From Panorpa germanica (Eukaryota; Arthropoda; Insecta; Mecoptera; Panorpidae), in NCBI GenBank assembly GCA_963678705.1, contig OY783217.1, positions 3,906,001-3,970,000 of the forward strand: a stretch of DNA of 64,000 nucleotides, read 5' to 3'. A program made the translations under genes and the position numbers. This document shows, piece after piece, positions 1-11,335 of the stretch (positions are counted from its first letter, which is position 1; the number at the start of each line of letters is the position of its first letter). A model generated the notes under the pieces. The model was not told the origin of the DNA, did no database searches, and saw only the letters and a list, made by a program, of their open reading frames with translations.

Positions 1-354
1 TTAGCAGGATGCGTTTTCGACTGAAATGATTCAGGATCCGGAATTCAGATATCTCAAGGGTCACTTTAACGGCATTAGAGTGTAAAAGATGATAAGGTCT
101 TATTAGTATCCATTTTGCCATTTCATGTTTCGATTCAGATCTTCGGTTATTTGAGCAGATCCCTATTCATATCAGATTCCTTGTATCTTAACAAATTTAT
201 GACGTCATACAAAGAGGTCATAAATGGTAAACAAACCATTAATATTAGTTACAATCATTCTAAATACAATAGCTATTAATTTTATTACGTAAATATTTTT
301 AAACCAACTGATTTATTGAAAATGATATAACACTCGTATACTTATTATGGCTAT

Positions 355-442
355 TCGTCTGCATCGCCGTCATCTGTGTCATCTGCATCATCTGCATCAT
401 CATCGATTGTTGATTTCGTACTGGAGAAGTTCAATGATCCTA
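355..442 (-). other. Possible acidic C-terminal exon or GAT/GCA microsatellite
   Basis: Read on the minus strand, this stretch gives an open frame rich in Asp and Ala with the order S-S-T-K-S-T-I-D-D-D-A-D-D-A-D-D-T-D-D, ending at a TAG near 355. An in-frame stop lies only a few codons upstream, so it would need a splice acceptor within about 30 bp; an AG is present just before GATCATTG but its pyrimidine tract is weak. Many nuclear proteins end in such tails. It could equally be a decayed trinucleotide repeat. I cannot assign it to any gene. Confidence 0.15.
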
Positions 443-596
443 TTCAATACTATAAATTTTATTATTCTTATTTGAAGTATATTAAAAATACATTTAAAAT
501 ATGTATTTTCAATTGAACCAATGTACTGAAGAAACTCTTGTACACCTCCTCCATGTATGCATTTCAGGGAAGGTCAATCTGTAGTTTCCGTGCAGT

Positions 597-1190
597 TTTT
601 TTTTTTTTTTTTTTAATATTTATTTATTTATAGTGCATCAACTATTGAGTTATTAGCACTTAAACTAATATATATTACATTTTATCAACATTTTATAGGA
701 CATAATCTATACAATTTATAATTTTCTATTTTATCAGGTTATTTCATTTATTCTATTTAAATTCTTCAATCTATGCTTCTTTCCATTATTCATCTTTTTC
801 TATTTCAACTGCATCACAATCTGATACATCGCCTCCACTATGATGACACCCATTGCATTCTCTGGTTCTTTCTTCTGTTAGCATTTTTTCTTTATATAAT
901 ATTGTATACTTCTACTCTTCTGTTCTTTCAACTATAATTCATTTCTTTTTATAAACCAGTTTCCCTTCTTTTTCGTTTTTATTCCTCTGTCTATTTTCTT
1001 TATCGATTATTTCTTTTTGATATCGTGTTTTCTTTGTTCATATTCATGATTATGGTTGCACATAACCAATTAAATCTGATTGTTACCAAACCCAGATAAT
1101 ATAACACTGGCCCGGGAATCGAACCCGGAGACATAGTAGTCAGAGTCAACCATCAATGCTCTCGACTACTTGTGTCGTCCCGTGCAGTTT
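597..1190 (-). repeat. tRNA-derived SINE-like element
   Basis: On the minus strand a Pol III B-box-like motif (GGTTCGATTCC, 1115-1125) lies about 35 bp downstream of an A-box-like motif (TAGTCGAGAGC, 1159-1169), as in a tRNA. An AT-rich body follows and the element appears to end in a poly(A) tract, seen as a run of T at about 597-614 on the plus strand. The cloverleaf is too degenerate for a functional tRNA. A tRNA-headed SINE is the best explanation; the ends are approximate. Confidence 0.45.
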
Positions 1191-1239
1191 GTAACACTTC
1201 CACAAAGCGTTTATAACATTTTTTAATCGTACGTGTCTC

Positions 1240-1435
1240 AACTTTTTTTTATATATATTTATTTAACGTCGGCTTATTTCCGATGCTGAGTCCTATGCAC
1301 AAGATTATATTTTTGTGAGCTCTCACATCATTATCTTTAATAACAACAACCCCCAAAAAATATAGCTCTGGTTCAAGGATCGAACCCGGAGACACAGTTA
1401 TCTGGCATCAAGCATTAACGCTGTTTCAACTTATT
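1240..1435 (-). repeat. Second tRNA-derived SINE-like piece
   Basis: The minus strand has the same B-box-like core (GGTTCGATCC near 1377-1388) and the same bases after it (GTGTCTCC before the box) as the element at 597-1190. A T-rich plus-strand end near 1240 resembles the poly(A) end of the first copy. It is shorter and probably truncated. A third, weaker B-box relic lies near 34735-34760. Confidence 0.4.
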
Positions 1436-4330
1436 TAATTCCGTCAAACATTAATCTAGTAAAATTCGCAAAAATTAGTCAAAGATTAGCTAGTTGTGGC
1501 ATCGAAAAAACATACTGGCTGTTCCTAAACAACGTGGCTTCATTTTGGGTCTTTTAGAACCGATACTCCCTCCCCCTACTCTCCCCACGTGATCTACCGT
1601 AGCTTTTACCACGAACAAAAGTAATGGTCTTAAAAAAAATGTTTTAATTGTAGCAAATAACAATAAATAAGAAAAACTACGTAGCTTCACTCCAACTCAC
1701 ACTTAGCTTAGCTTTGCTTTCTACCGAATGCTTCTCCTCCCCCCTCACTTCCCTAACCTATTTACGTATTTCAGTCGATGGTGGCTGCTAATTTTCATTA
1801 AAAATAAATATGTTGTCCTTAGACAGAGGAAAACACCTGTATTTATTTTGGGTTAAGTTAAAACGGTTATAAACCTCTGAAATATATATCAGACGCAGGT
1901 GTTTCAGGTATTTTGCACGTCTGACTTTTTAAGTATGAAATATAAAATGAATGACGTTTGAAGGTACTTAATTTTTTTTTGTGTTAATTTTTTGGTTTGT
2001 TTTACTTTTATATGTTATGTTATAGTGGGACGTTTTGGGAGTATGTTTTATAAGATTTGAATTTTAATGGTTTTTAAAGTATTTACTTTACCAATAATGA
2101 AGGGCTGCTCTGCCTGTTTTGGATGGGCTCTCTGTATGAGACAAGAGGCGCTAAATATTCTACTTAATATACTGTCCAAAAAATATTTACTTCACACCAA
2201 GGTGTGACTCTCGTCTTTTCTTCTTATTTGTACTTTTAAAAAAGATCTACTTTTTGAGCATGGGTTTTTTATTTCTTTTGCAATAGCTGGAATTGAGATC
2301 TTTGATTTTATTCTTCTAATAAAATTTTTGTAAAGGAAGCTAGACAGTGAATAGATTTGAATTTTGTAAACCTTCAATTTTGACTCCAAAATGAGTTTAT
2401 ACACGATTTCTTCGAGCCCTCAACACAGTTATATCCAGTATAAATATGTTACAAATCCTTTATATATCTAAATTAATAAAATTATATAAATTTGTTAAAT
2501 TGGTGTTGAAATTTAACGTTAATTTTGCATATAGACTAATGATGGTAAATAATAACACTACAAATTTAACTGAGGGTTGTTATAAATCTTGGTTGATACT
2601 CTTGTTTCTCCGCTCTCATTTTTCTTCGAGTTTAATGGCAATTCAAGTCAACCTTAATTAAATACCTCATTACTTAGGGAATGCCTTCCATTACCTATTT
2701 ACTTTTGGTCGATCTTTGACAAAACAGGAATTGACAAATCCTTTTTTTTAGTAACACTAGGTATGCTGAAACCGAAATTTAGCTTACTATTTCACAAATT
2801 TATTAGCATTGCCTTTTTGTTCTACTCTACCTTTCAAATATTATTAAATATATATATATTTGAAGTTATATTTTCTAGGTTTGGTTCTTATTAAATTAAA
2901 TTGATTATGTACATACATAATCATAAACTTACATATAATAACTTAAATTTATATTACAAATACTTTACAGCGATGTAAACTAGAAATATAATTTAAACTA
3001 GTCAAAGCAAAGAAGCTAGTCAAAGTTTAAATGTGGTTTTCCATTTTCACGTACAAACTGGTTGAACACCATAGCATGAGCCTGGTGGCACCACCATCGT
3101 CTACCCTTCTCTTTTGCTCTCTACTGTGCCACGTTGTGTGACTGCATTATGAACAGATGCAGTCTAGACATAAGACTTTGTAGGAATTTGCATCGTGCAT
3201 TTAGTGCATTTCTTTTAAGTCTCTTCTTGCAAGCTCCTAAAGCCTGTGCACTTAAGAATATTTGTTCTCATAGTAAGACTACGTTATTCTGACGTCTAGT
3301 TTAAATGTTTTTTCTTTTAATATATGTGTATGCATGTTTATATACGTTTTAGAGATAAACTTGTTATAGATTTTAAGGTTTTTATCTACAAGAAACTCTC
3401 TAAATATATTCTTGAATATCTCTATAAAGTTACTATGGTCTATGACATTGTACATCCCCCATACTCAACAGGTTTGAGTCTTTCGTTTTGTAAATGTGTT
3501 TGTTATTTTAGGTACTTTGAATTAAAAAGTAATCTGTACAATTTGTTTATCTTAATGTAAGCTTTAAGAGCTTAAAGCTAACTGCAAGCTTAATATTAAT
3601 CCGCAAGACATTTAAGAGACAAGCTTATGGTTTATTTTCTTGTACATATGCTAATTTTATATCCACATAATGTTCAAGATGTTTTAACAGAACGATTAAT
3701 TTAAAAGTAGACAGCTATTGGATTTATTTTCTGATAATCGTACTTATCTTGTTATCGCATTTGAATTCGAAGCACTATTATATTTATAATATTTATATAT
3801 TTATTATAAATTGTTTTAGCACATCCCAGGTAAAAACTGTAACGCAATATAAACCTTAAATTAATTCTTAGTACGCTAGCAATTGTGAAATTGCACTGTC
3901 AGTCAATTTCTATATTAAAAGTATAGAAAACGAACCCTTTAATTAGCTTATCGCTAGCTTTGCAAGACAATTTTCTACCTTGGTTGTGTTCAAGGTAATA
4001 TCCAAATTTAACAACAGGTTTATTTCTTTTTATTTTAATTCTTTTGAAACCTTTTAACTTTACTATTTAGCTAATCGACTAAATGGCTCATCTTTTTTTT
4101 GCTTTACAAATTCATCAATCATATAAACGTTTTGCGTTCAATTTCTTCTTATTGTATTTCCATAGAATTGTGGATTGGACGTACTATGTGTGAGTGACGT
4201 CACAAAATGTGCACCTGACTGTCTGAAAGCATTGCACAGTCTACCTGTTAACTTGGTACAGACTAGTGCGACTCCAACATTTTTTGGAAGAAGTTGTACA
4301 AGACGTCCACACCAGTGTTACATATAATTA

Positions 4331-4663
4331 ATGCCGGTTTCACACCAGAGAGACAGTTCAATAAAACACGAACAAAAACTTGTTTTTCTGAACAAAAACA
4401 CCAATGTTTACACCAAAGAAACAGTTCTTAAAATATTTTTGCCTTTTGTTGCTGTTTTAGTAAACAAAACACATTCCCATGTGGAGTCAGTAAGGTCAAA
4501 GAGGAACAAGTTTGTTGTTGTTTTTAGTCTGCTTGGTTTGAACATGCAGTTTTGTTTTTTGTGAACATTTGCGCTTGTCAGTTATTGTTTATCATGTGAT
4601 TTTGTTTTGTTTTTTGACAACAAAACTGTTTTCAAAAGTGTCTCTCTGGTGTGAAACCGGCAT
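4331..4663. mobile_element. MITE with 25-bp perfect terminal inverted repeats and TA target duplication
   Basis: The left end starts ATGCCGGTTTCACACC and continues to AGAGAGACA; the right end is its exact inverse complement. Both sides are flanked by TA (4329-4330 and 4664-4665). The 333-bp length, absence of a transposase frame and TA duplication fit a non-autonomous element mobilised by a Tc1/mariner-type transposase. The open frames crossing it are not genes. Confidence 0.75.
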
Positions 4664-5118
4664 TACACGTCAGTATTCTTTGTTCGTGCATTCTTCTTCA
4701 CGTGTTGCTCCCGTTCTATCTTTGTCTCTTTCGTCTTTCTTTTCTTCTCCTCTATCTACCTTTCGCTTGCATTCCCTTTTTATGTGTTTAACCATCTCCT
4801 CTGGTCTCTTCCTTCTCCTCCACTTCTTCAGAGTTTCTTTTCTCCTCATTACTGATTTTAAATCTCTTCTTGCATACTTTATAGTCGTTTGCTTTAAGTA
4901 TAAATATATTTTACATTCGATTGTCCGATTTGTCCTTCATCCTCTCTAGCTGCTATACCTTGTCCATATCTCTTTCCTTCAATATTGGATCCATACTTCT
5001 CCGTTCTTTCCATTTCCTCTGCTTCTTCTAGCGCTATTCCGATCTCTTCATAGTAGTCTTTTCTCTTTCTCTCTCCCGGTGTGCTGCTCTTTACATTTAT
5101 TAATACGACACTGGTTGT

Positions 5119-5122
<4 letters not shown>

Positions 5123-5196
<74 letters not shown>
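5123..5196. repeat. (AT)n microsatellite
   Basis: An almost uninterrupted AT dinucleotide run of about 74 bp. It generates a spurious minus-strand frame of alternating Tyr and Ile. Confidence 0.95.
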
Positions 5197-5198
<2 letters not shown>

Positions 5199-6228
5199 TA
5201 TATTTAGTATTATAGTTAGTATCTTAGTACATTTTAGTATCTACTATTTAGTATAGTTAGTTTAGTAATATAGTTGTATTATCTTTGATAGGTTGTAAAT
5301 CCCTGATTACTCGACATCCTAATATTGTTGAATGCATTTAGGTTTCGTGAAGTAACCTACTAACCTATAGAGCAGTAGTTTTTATACGCACATGCATTTA
5401 TGCACATGCAATCCAACGACACACACAATACAGACATACACACATACATGAATAGTTCGCTTCGAGTCGGACCAGTATGTAAATGTATTGTCTATGGTCT
5501 ATGTGTTTTTTGTTGCTTCGTCTGGGTTTGGTCTGGGTTTAGTCTGGGTCTGGACCGTTCTGTTTGGCCATTAGTCCATGTATTGGACTAATGCTTGTAC
5601 AAGACTGCAGGAGTGAAGAGACATCTGTCTGGATCGGTCGATGTTTTACTATACTATATGACCTTGACCATCATTTTGAATACACATATGCACACACATG
5701 TAAAATGACATGAATATGCACTTATGTCCGTCCATGATGCACTTGTATTTTAATAGCCATTTTCAAGGCTATATTATTTGGAAGGGTTATTATATTGTAT
5801 TATACTTTCGATGAGAATCAAGTCCGCAGTAATTGGAGTAAATAAATTTATTTCAATTATAATGACAACATGGCAGGTTTGAGATTTAAATTTACTATAT
5901 TTTATCTAAGTATAAACACAAAGTATAAACTATGTATATACAACTTTTAACCTTTCGTTGGTACCTGGGTCAACTTGATCTGGTGCTCTACTTAGGGTAC
6001 ACGATTTTTTTTTATATAACAACATTTGGCAACATTTTTTTTGTTAAAATCCAATCAATTGAATGTGGACTGGGTCTATATGACCCAGTGTGACAAGCAT
6101 GCTTTTTCAGGGAAGCTCATTTCAAACATTAAATTGTTAGATTTTGTACACACTAGTGTGACTCCAACTAGTGGTCTAAAAAGGATTTTGTTTTTTACCG
6201 CTTTAACTATTTGTACCGGTAACTTATA

Positions 6229-6850
6229 ATGGGCTTGTGTCCTATGTCTTAATTTCTATAAAAGTGTACTATATATTGATAAAGTGGGTTACTAGAACCT
6301 CAAATGTTCAATTATTTTTTAATAACTCCTTATATGTTAAGAGATATTAACAATTAAAAAAGTCATTGTGTCTCTTTAATTATTAAAGGGATTCAACGTT
6401 GCACACATCACAATCCTTGTGTAAGGTTACCAACCTTACAGCTCATAAATCTCTGCTATATGTATTTATATATCAAAATATCAAATATTATTTACAGCTA
6501 TTTCAAGGAACACTCAAATTTCAATATTATGTCTGCCTTAGCAGGGTTAAATAAAATAAAAACTTATTATTCTTTGACTTGACTTGATTATTTAACTACC
6601 AACAGCTACGAAACATTACCGCAGCACTGACCTACTCAACAAATAACTGACGTTAAAATGCATTTCACGTCATACAAATATGGCCGATTTTATTTCTAGC
6701 GCTAAAACTACAATTCAAACTTTTAATTGCTATATCTCCGTCAATATTTAAATATTTAATAAAATAGACACGCCAATACACATTTATTAACATAAATTTC
6801 AATCAACAATTGAAAAATCGACCACTAAAAAATGAGGACACAAGCCCATT
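6229..6850 (+). mobile_element. Terminal-inverted-repeat element, family 1, copy A (full length)
   Basis: The element is bounded by ATGGGCTTGTGTCCT on the left and its exact inverse complement on the right, with about 620 bp between. No transposase frame is present. Relatives lie at 8989-9337, 28381-28979, 31774-32391, 32891-33542 and 62664-63250. I could not settle a target-site duplication: AA and TT extend the inverted repeat in several copies, which blurs the boundary. Confidence 0.8.
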
Positions 6851-7429
6851 GGTAATCTACCTATATACAACTATAATATAATTATTTTTTGACTTCTTAA
6901 ATCGAACGGATGTCTGTCAGACATTAAAATACAGATATCTAAAAGAAAGACTCTGTCACATAGAGTCGACAAATCGTTAAATAAAAATAAATAAAACTTT
7001 TTTTTTCTGTTTCACACACGAGGTACGCTATAGAGTATGCAACCGCTATAGTATGCTAGTACTATGCGAGAACCGCCAACGTAAGAATGCTTGTTTATTT
7101 TTATATGACCTTAACCTTGACCTTGCCCTTGATATATCATATACTCTACAGTGTAGTACGTATGCATCTCTGTATTTAGTTACATATACAGTTTATATAC
7201 GTGTGTGAGTCTTACATGTTCAATTCTTTAACGAGCAGATGTTAGCATAGTGTCATTTTCCTTATGAAATGGTTTTTTTTACTCATTATTTATATTTTTT
7301 TACTTTATAAAGTTATTTAATTGTTTGTATCAAGAAATTCAGAAACTTGAGTGCTGTTGAGTGCTGCGAGTGATTTTGAATTTGAGTGTTAATCAGGGCT
7401 ACAATGACAGTTATGAAAATATGAAACAG

Positions 7430-7775
7430 AGCTGTACATGGTTTCACTAAATTGTCATTTTTTATGAAAATAAGAATAAGTTACGGCTCAAATTTTGTAA
7501 TTACCTAAGGGACATATTAGGTTAACTAATATGACTAAAAAATATAATAACTAAAAAAATAATTTTATTAAATAATGAGGTTTTTTAGATTTTTAAGCTT
7601 CTTATGAGTTGCCGCACAGATATGGAACCGAACTCATTGTACATGGTTTCACTAAATTGCAATTTTTGAAGAAAATAAGAATAAGTTACGGCTGAAATTT
7701 TGTAATTACCTAAGAGACATATTAGTTAACCTATTTATAAGAAAATAATTTCTTTAAATAATGAGGTTTTAGATG
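7430..7775. repeat. Local tandem direct repeat (about 206-bp spacing)
   Basis: A unit beginning GTACATGGTTTCACTAAATT at about 7432 recurs at about 7638. Both share AGAATAAGTTACGGCT, then TTTTGTAATTACCTAAG and an AATAATGAGG end. The copies differ by scattered substitutions and short indels. There is no coding content. Confidence 0.7.
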
Positions 7776-8054
7776 TTCGTTTGCGTTTTATTTTCCTATA
7801 CTAAAACAGCAATATAAGACACTAATTGGTGAATTTATATATTATATAATAATATTTAAGTTACTTAATACTTCTACAGTCTATTATCACTTAAATATTT
7901 GCTTATATGTTGCGATTAGCCATGTAATTTAAAGGTCAATTTAACACCGAATTAATTTTGATTTACCTCACTAGTCCGAATCGACTGCTATCGAATCGGC
8001 TGCGTACTTCACCGACGTGTGAGTAAGTTGTATTGATAGTAACTTTGATTTCAG

Positions 8055-9541
8055 AAACTGCATCTTGTGGAACAGGACGTTGCAATGAACGTCAAATGTG
8101 CCTCAAAGAAATGCATTCCGGAGCTCCGCGATGTGTAACATGTAGTTACAAGTGTCCCCGTACTAAAAGCCATCAAGGGGGGCGAAGAGATGGCCCCATT
8201 TGTGGATCAAATAATCTTACTTATCATTCCTGGTGTCATATGTTGCAGGACGCATGCGCAACAGGTTACGTTATAGATACAAAGCATGCAGGGTCATGCG
8301 AACCTTCAAATGGTAAGTTGGTTCAAATTCAATAGGGAAGCTGCAAGAACAATTATTTTATACAAATAATTTCTCTACCAAAAGTTTTACCGTTACTTTT
8401 ATATATTTATTGTTCCATGAAATTTTTTTAACCTTTAGTTCTTCAGATGGTCTTCTATCACAACATTTAAGGTCCTAATTATTATAATAATTAAATTATA
8501 ATACATTTTTCAATTTAGAATATTAATATTTAATTGTATCCATTTGGTATGCTATACATATGTTTATATGCCTATTTTATTATTATTATTTTAGCGATTT
8601 ATTTATTTTTTTGTTTTGCAAAATATTTTTATTACAAATATATTTTTTTACAACTGCTATAAATTTATTTTAAAAGCGACATTTTTTGCTATAAAATTAT
8701 TTAAATATGTTTGTATTATAATATGTTAGTTAGAAGGACGAAAAACACAATAAAAATCAGCGGACTCTGTCGTTACGTTTTTTTGGTTTATGTGTTTACG
8801 GGTTAGGCATTCTTTCAAAAATTCTTTGTTATTTTGAGAATAGAAAACCTCAGTTAATAACCAATGTTTTTCTTTAAATATATAAATGTAACACACTTTA
8901 ACTGAGAAGTGACCAACTTTTTGTATCGAAAACAAAATCATTTTGCTCTACTCTGATTGTAAAATTATGAGACTTTCTTCAGGTTCGTAATGGACTTGTG
9001 TCCTCATTTCTTAGTGGTCGATTTTTCAATTGTTGATTGAAATTTATGTTGATAAATGTGTATTGGCGTGTCTATTTTATTAAATATCTAAATGTTGACG
9101 GAGATATAGCAATTAAAAGTTTGAATTGTAGTTTTAGCGCTAGAAATGGTCGGCCATGTTTGTATGACGTGAAATGCATTTTAACGTCAGTTATTTGTTG
9201 AGTGGGTCAGTGCTGTGGTAATGTTCTGTAGCTGTTGGTAGTCAAATAATCAAGTCAAGTCAAAGAATAATAAGTTTTTATTTTATTTAATCCTGCTAAG
9301 GCAGACATAATATTGAAATTTTATTGTTCCTTGATACGATAAATCCAATGCGTGCGATATGAATCATGCAGACGTGATTCGCATGGAAACGGTAAAAACG
9401 GTATATGTCACATATCGAAGTCGGTTACAACGAGTTTCAAGTACGCATCAGCACATCCTTTATAATTTTATTTTGTTTTCAGGAGCCTCTGCAGGTAATA
9501 CAGTATTGGGCTTATTATCAGAACGATCGCCAGTGGCGTAG
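8055..9541 (+). CDS. Fs: Follistatin-like protein, last two exons (partial gene)
   Basis: Follistatin is a secreted antagonist of activin/BMP ligands. Exon 8055-8312 sits between an acceptor (TTTCAG) and a strong donor (GTAAGT). It encodes a Cys-rich follistatin-domain unit: a short EGF-like part (C-G-T-G-R-C, then Q-M-C), the linker CVTCSYKCP, and a Kazal-like part (P-I-C-G-S-N-N-L-T-Y-H-S-W-C ending G-S-C). CVTC..CP followed by CG..LTY..CH is characteristic of follistatin. The exon is 258 bp and symmetric (phase 1-1), as expected for an extracellular module. The terminal exon 9483-9541 joins in phase and encodes about 19 residues starting G-A-S-A-G-N-T-V-L, stop TAG 9539-9541, with AATAAA at 9608. 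Upstream exons with the signal peptide were not found. The intron between holds a truncated MITE. Confidence 0.8.
8989..9337 (-). mobile_element. Family 1 TIR element, copy B, truncated, in the follistatin last intron
   Basis: It starts with a one-base variant of the family terminus (ATGGACTTGTGTCCT) and follows the inverted orientation of copy A to about 9337 (TTTTATTGTTCCTTGA), where similarity stops. The other half and far terminus are missing. It lies between the exons ending at 8312 and starting at 9483. Confidence 0.75.
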
Positions 9542-9607
9542 CAAATTTATTTACAAATAGTATATTAGCTATATATATATAAAAAAATAAAAAAGAATAT
9601 AATCTAA

Positions 9608-9613
9608 AATAAA
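9608..9613 (+). terminator. Polyadenylation signal of the follistatin-like gene
   Basis: AATAAA lies 67 bp after the stop codon in an AT-rich 3' flank. Confidence 0.4.
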
Positions 9614-9784
9614 TCGACACCATAAATGTTTTTACTGTAAAATGAAATATAAAACTAGTAGATATAGATTGTTACACATAAAAAAAATAATGAATGAAAT
9701 AATTCTCTTCCTAATTAATTTATTTAAAAGTATACAAAATATTATTTGTTTTATTAATAATTAATTCTATTTTTTAATATAACA

Positions 9785-10539
9785 CTAGCTCTTACCCCCG
9801 TCGCAAGCGACGTTTGTTTTTTGTGTGTGGCTTGAATTTCATGTCAAAATTTAATTCCATTTTTAAACTGAAATAATAAATAAATTCGTCCTATATTAAT
9901 TTTACATATTATAACAATTAATTTTTCATTCAAACTGACTAAGGAAATATATTTTTTATATCAAAATAAAAAATATTTTTAATTCATGCGCTATTTGACC
10001 AACTATTTTTAAAAAATTTAGGATTTTTTTTCAATTAGTAAATAAGTTACCACGGTTAGCCTATATACAAAATTTCAACTTTCTAGCACAATTTTTACAC
10101 TCAGAAATTACTGCCCCCCGTGCCCCCAAATAAAATTTTGAATTTTTCTTTTATTAATAATACACTTAATTATTCTAGAATCTAGAATATGAACTTTCTC
10201 CAAAGTTTTCTACCGGGCCCTCGAATTTGTTCAACCCCCCCTTTTTCAATTTTTGAATTTCTAACTTTTGCGAAATGTCAGCATAAAATACATTAATACA
10301 CATGCTAAAATTTCAACTTTCCATCTTTTACGAATTAAAAGTAATACAGCAAAAAAGGCTTACTTTTTTCCAGTTTTTCCAAAATTACGGGTTTCCAGGA
10401 AATTCAGGGAAAAATCCGGGGACGCCAAAAGTCTTAAAAAAATTTCTCTACGAAACAGGCAATTTTCAAAAACATTGACGAAGCCGTTTTCGCGCTGCCA
10501 TACAAAATTTACTACCAAACATATAAGAATATAAGATCC
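9785..10539 (-). mobile_element. Helitron-like non-autonomous element, copy 1
   Basis: Read on the minus strand, the element ends with a short hairpin (CGTCGCTTGCGACG), then GGGGGTAA, three bases, and CTAG. The next host base is T, so the plus strand reads A-CTAG at 9784-9788. A 3' hairpin followed by CTRR inserted between A and T is the hallmark of Helitrons. The body includes C-rich blocks such as TGCCCCCCGTGCCCCC. A near repeat follows directly at 10540. There is no Rep/helicase frame. The open frame at 10268-10534 lies inside and is not a gene. Confidence 0.55.
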
Positions 10540-11335
10540 TCAGAGTTTACCCCCGTCGCAATGCGACGTCCTTTTGTCGTGTATGATTTGAATCCAATAG
10601 AATAATGCATAATTACATTTCATATTTAATTCTATTTTTAAATTGAAATAATAAATAAACTCGCCACACATATAAATTGACTAAAAAATATATTTTTTTT
10701 ATCAAAATAAAAAATATTTTCAATTTATGCGTTATTTGACAAACTTTTTTTCAAAATTTGCGATTTTTTTTTTCGATTCGTAAATAAGTTACTAAGGTTA
10801 GCCTACATACAAAATTTCAATTTTCTAGCACAATTTTTACTTTCGGCAAATACTGCCCCCGTGCCCCCCAATAAAATTTTTAAATTTTGATTTTTTTTTT
10901 ATTGATAATATACTTAGTTATTCTAGAATCCAGAATATGAACTTTCTCCAAAGTTCCCTAACGGGCCCCCGAATTTCTTCAACCCCCCCTTTTTTAATTT
11001 TTGAATTTCTAATTTTTGAGAAATGTCAGCATTGAATACCTTAATACACATGCAAAATTTCAACTTTCTATCGTTTACGACTTAAAAGTAATACAGCAAA
11101 AAAGGGATCACTTTTTTTCCAGTTTTTCCAAAATTACGGGTTTCCAGGAAATTCAGGGAAAAATCCGGGGACGCCAAAAGTCTTAGAATTTTTTTCTCTA
11201 CGAAATAGGAAATTTTTAAAAAAATCGCCGGGGCCGTTTTCGCGCTGCCATACAAAATTCAGTACCAAACATATAAGAATATAAACATATAAGAATATAA
11301 ACATATAAGAATAGATTCAAACACCTGGGACATTA
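10540..11335 (-). mobile_element. Helitron-like non-autonomous element, copy 2 (tandem)
   Basis: It repeats copy 1 in the same orientation: the hairpin CGTCGCATTGCGACG, the same GGGGGTAA plus three bases, then CTGA, which also fits CTRR. Blocks shared with copy 1 include GTTTCCAGGAAATTCAGGGA and the GCCATACAAAATT end. The far end carries three short repeats of ACATATAAGAATATAA followed by ATTCAAACACCTGGGACATT. That last segment recurs at about 49108-49165, beside the satellite element. Confidence 0.55.

Larger units (their letters stand above)
1..8054. other. Gene-poor AT-rich stretch upstream of the follistatin exons
   Basis: I see no convincing protein-coding exon here; the open frames present are short, low complexity or fall in repeats. 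It could be intergenic or an upstream intron of the follistatin gene that ends at 9541. Named contents are a possible acidic minus-strand exon (about 355-440), two tRNA-derived SINE-like pieces (597-1435), a TA-flanked MITE (4331-4663), an AT microsatellite (5123-5196), a terminal-inverted-repeat element (6229-6850) and a local direct repeat (7430-7775). Confidence 0.6.

Noticed and set aside
1107-1178. tRNA gene on the minus strand
   Set aside because: The B box is good but the acceptor and anticodon stems do not pair and the A box is degenerate; a SINE head explains it better.
4331-4949. Plus-strand open frames of 77 and 126 aa
   Set aside because: The first lies within the TA-flanked MITE; the second starts inside it and runs into T/C-rich sequence with no recognisable domain.
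4894-5199. Minus-strand 101-aa open frame starting with a long Tyr-Ile run
   Set aside because: It is the translation of the AT microsatellite plus random downstream sequence; no splice or homology support.
10268-10534. 88-aa open frame
   Set aside because: It lies inside the Helitron-like copy and has no Rep, helicase or other domain.
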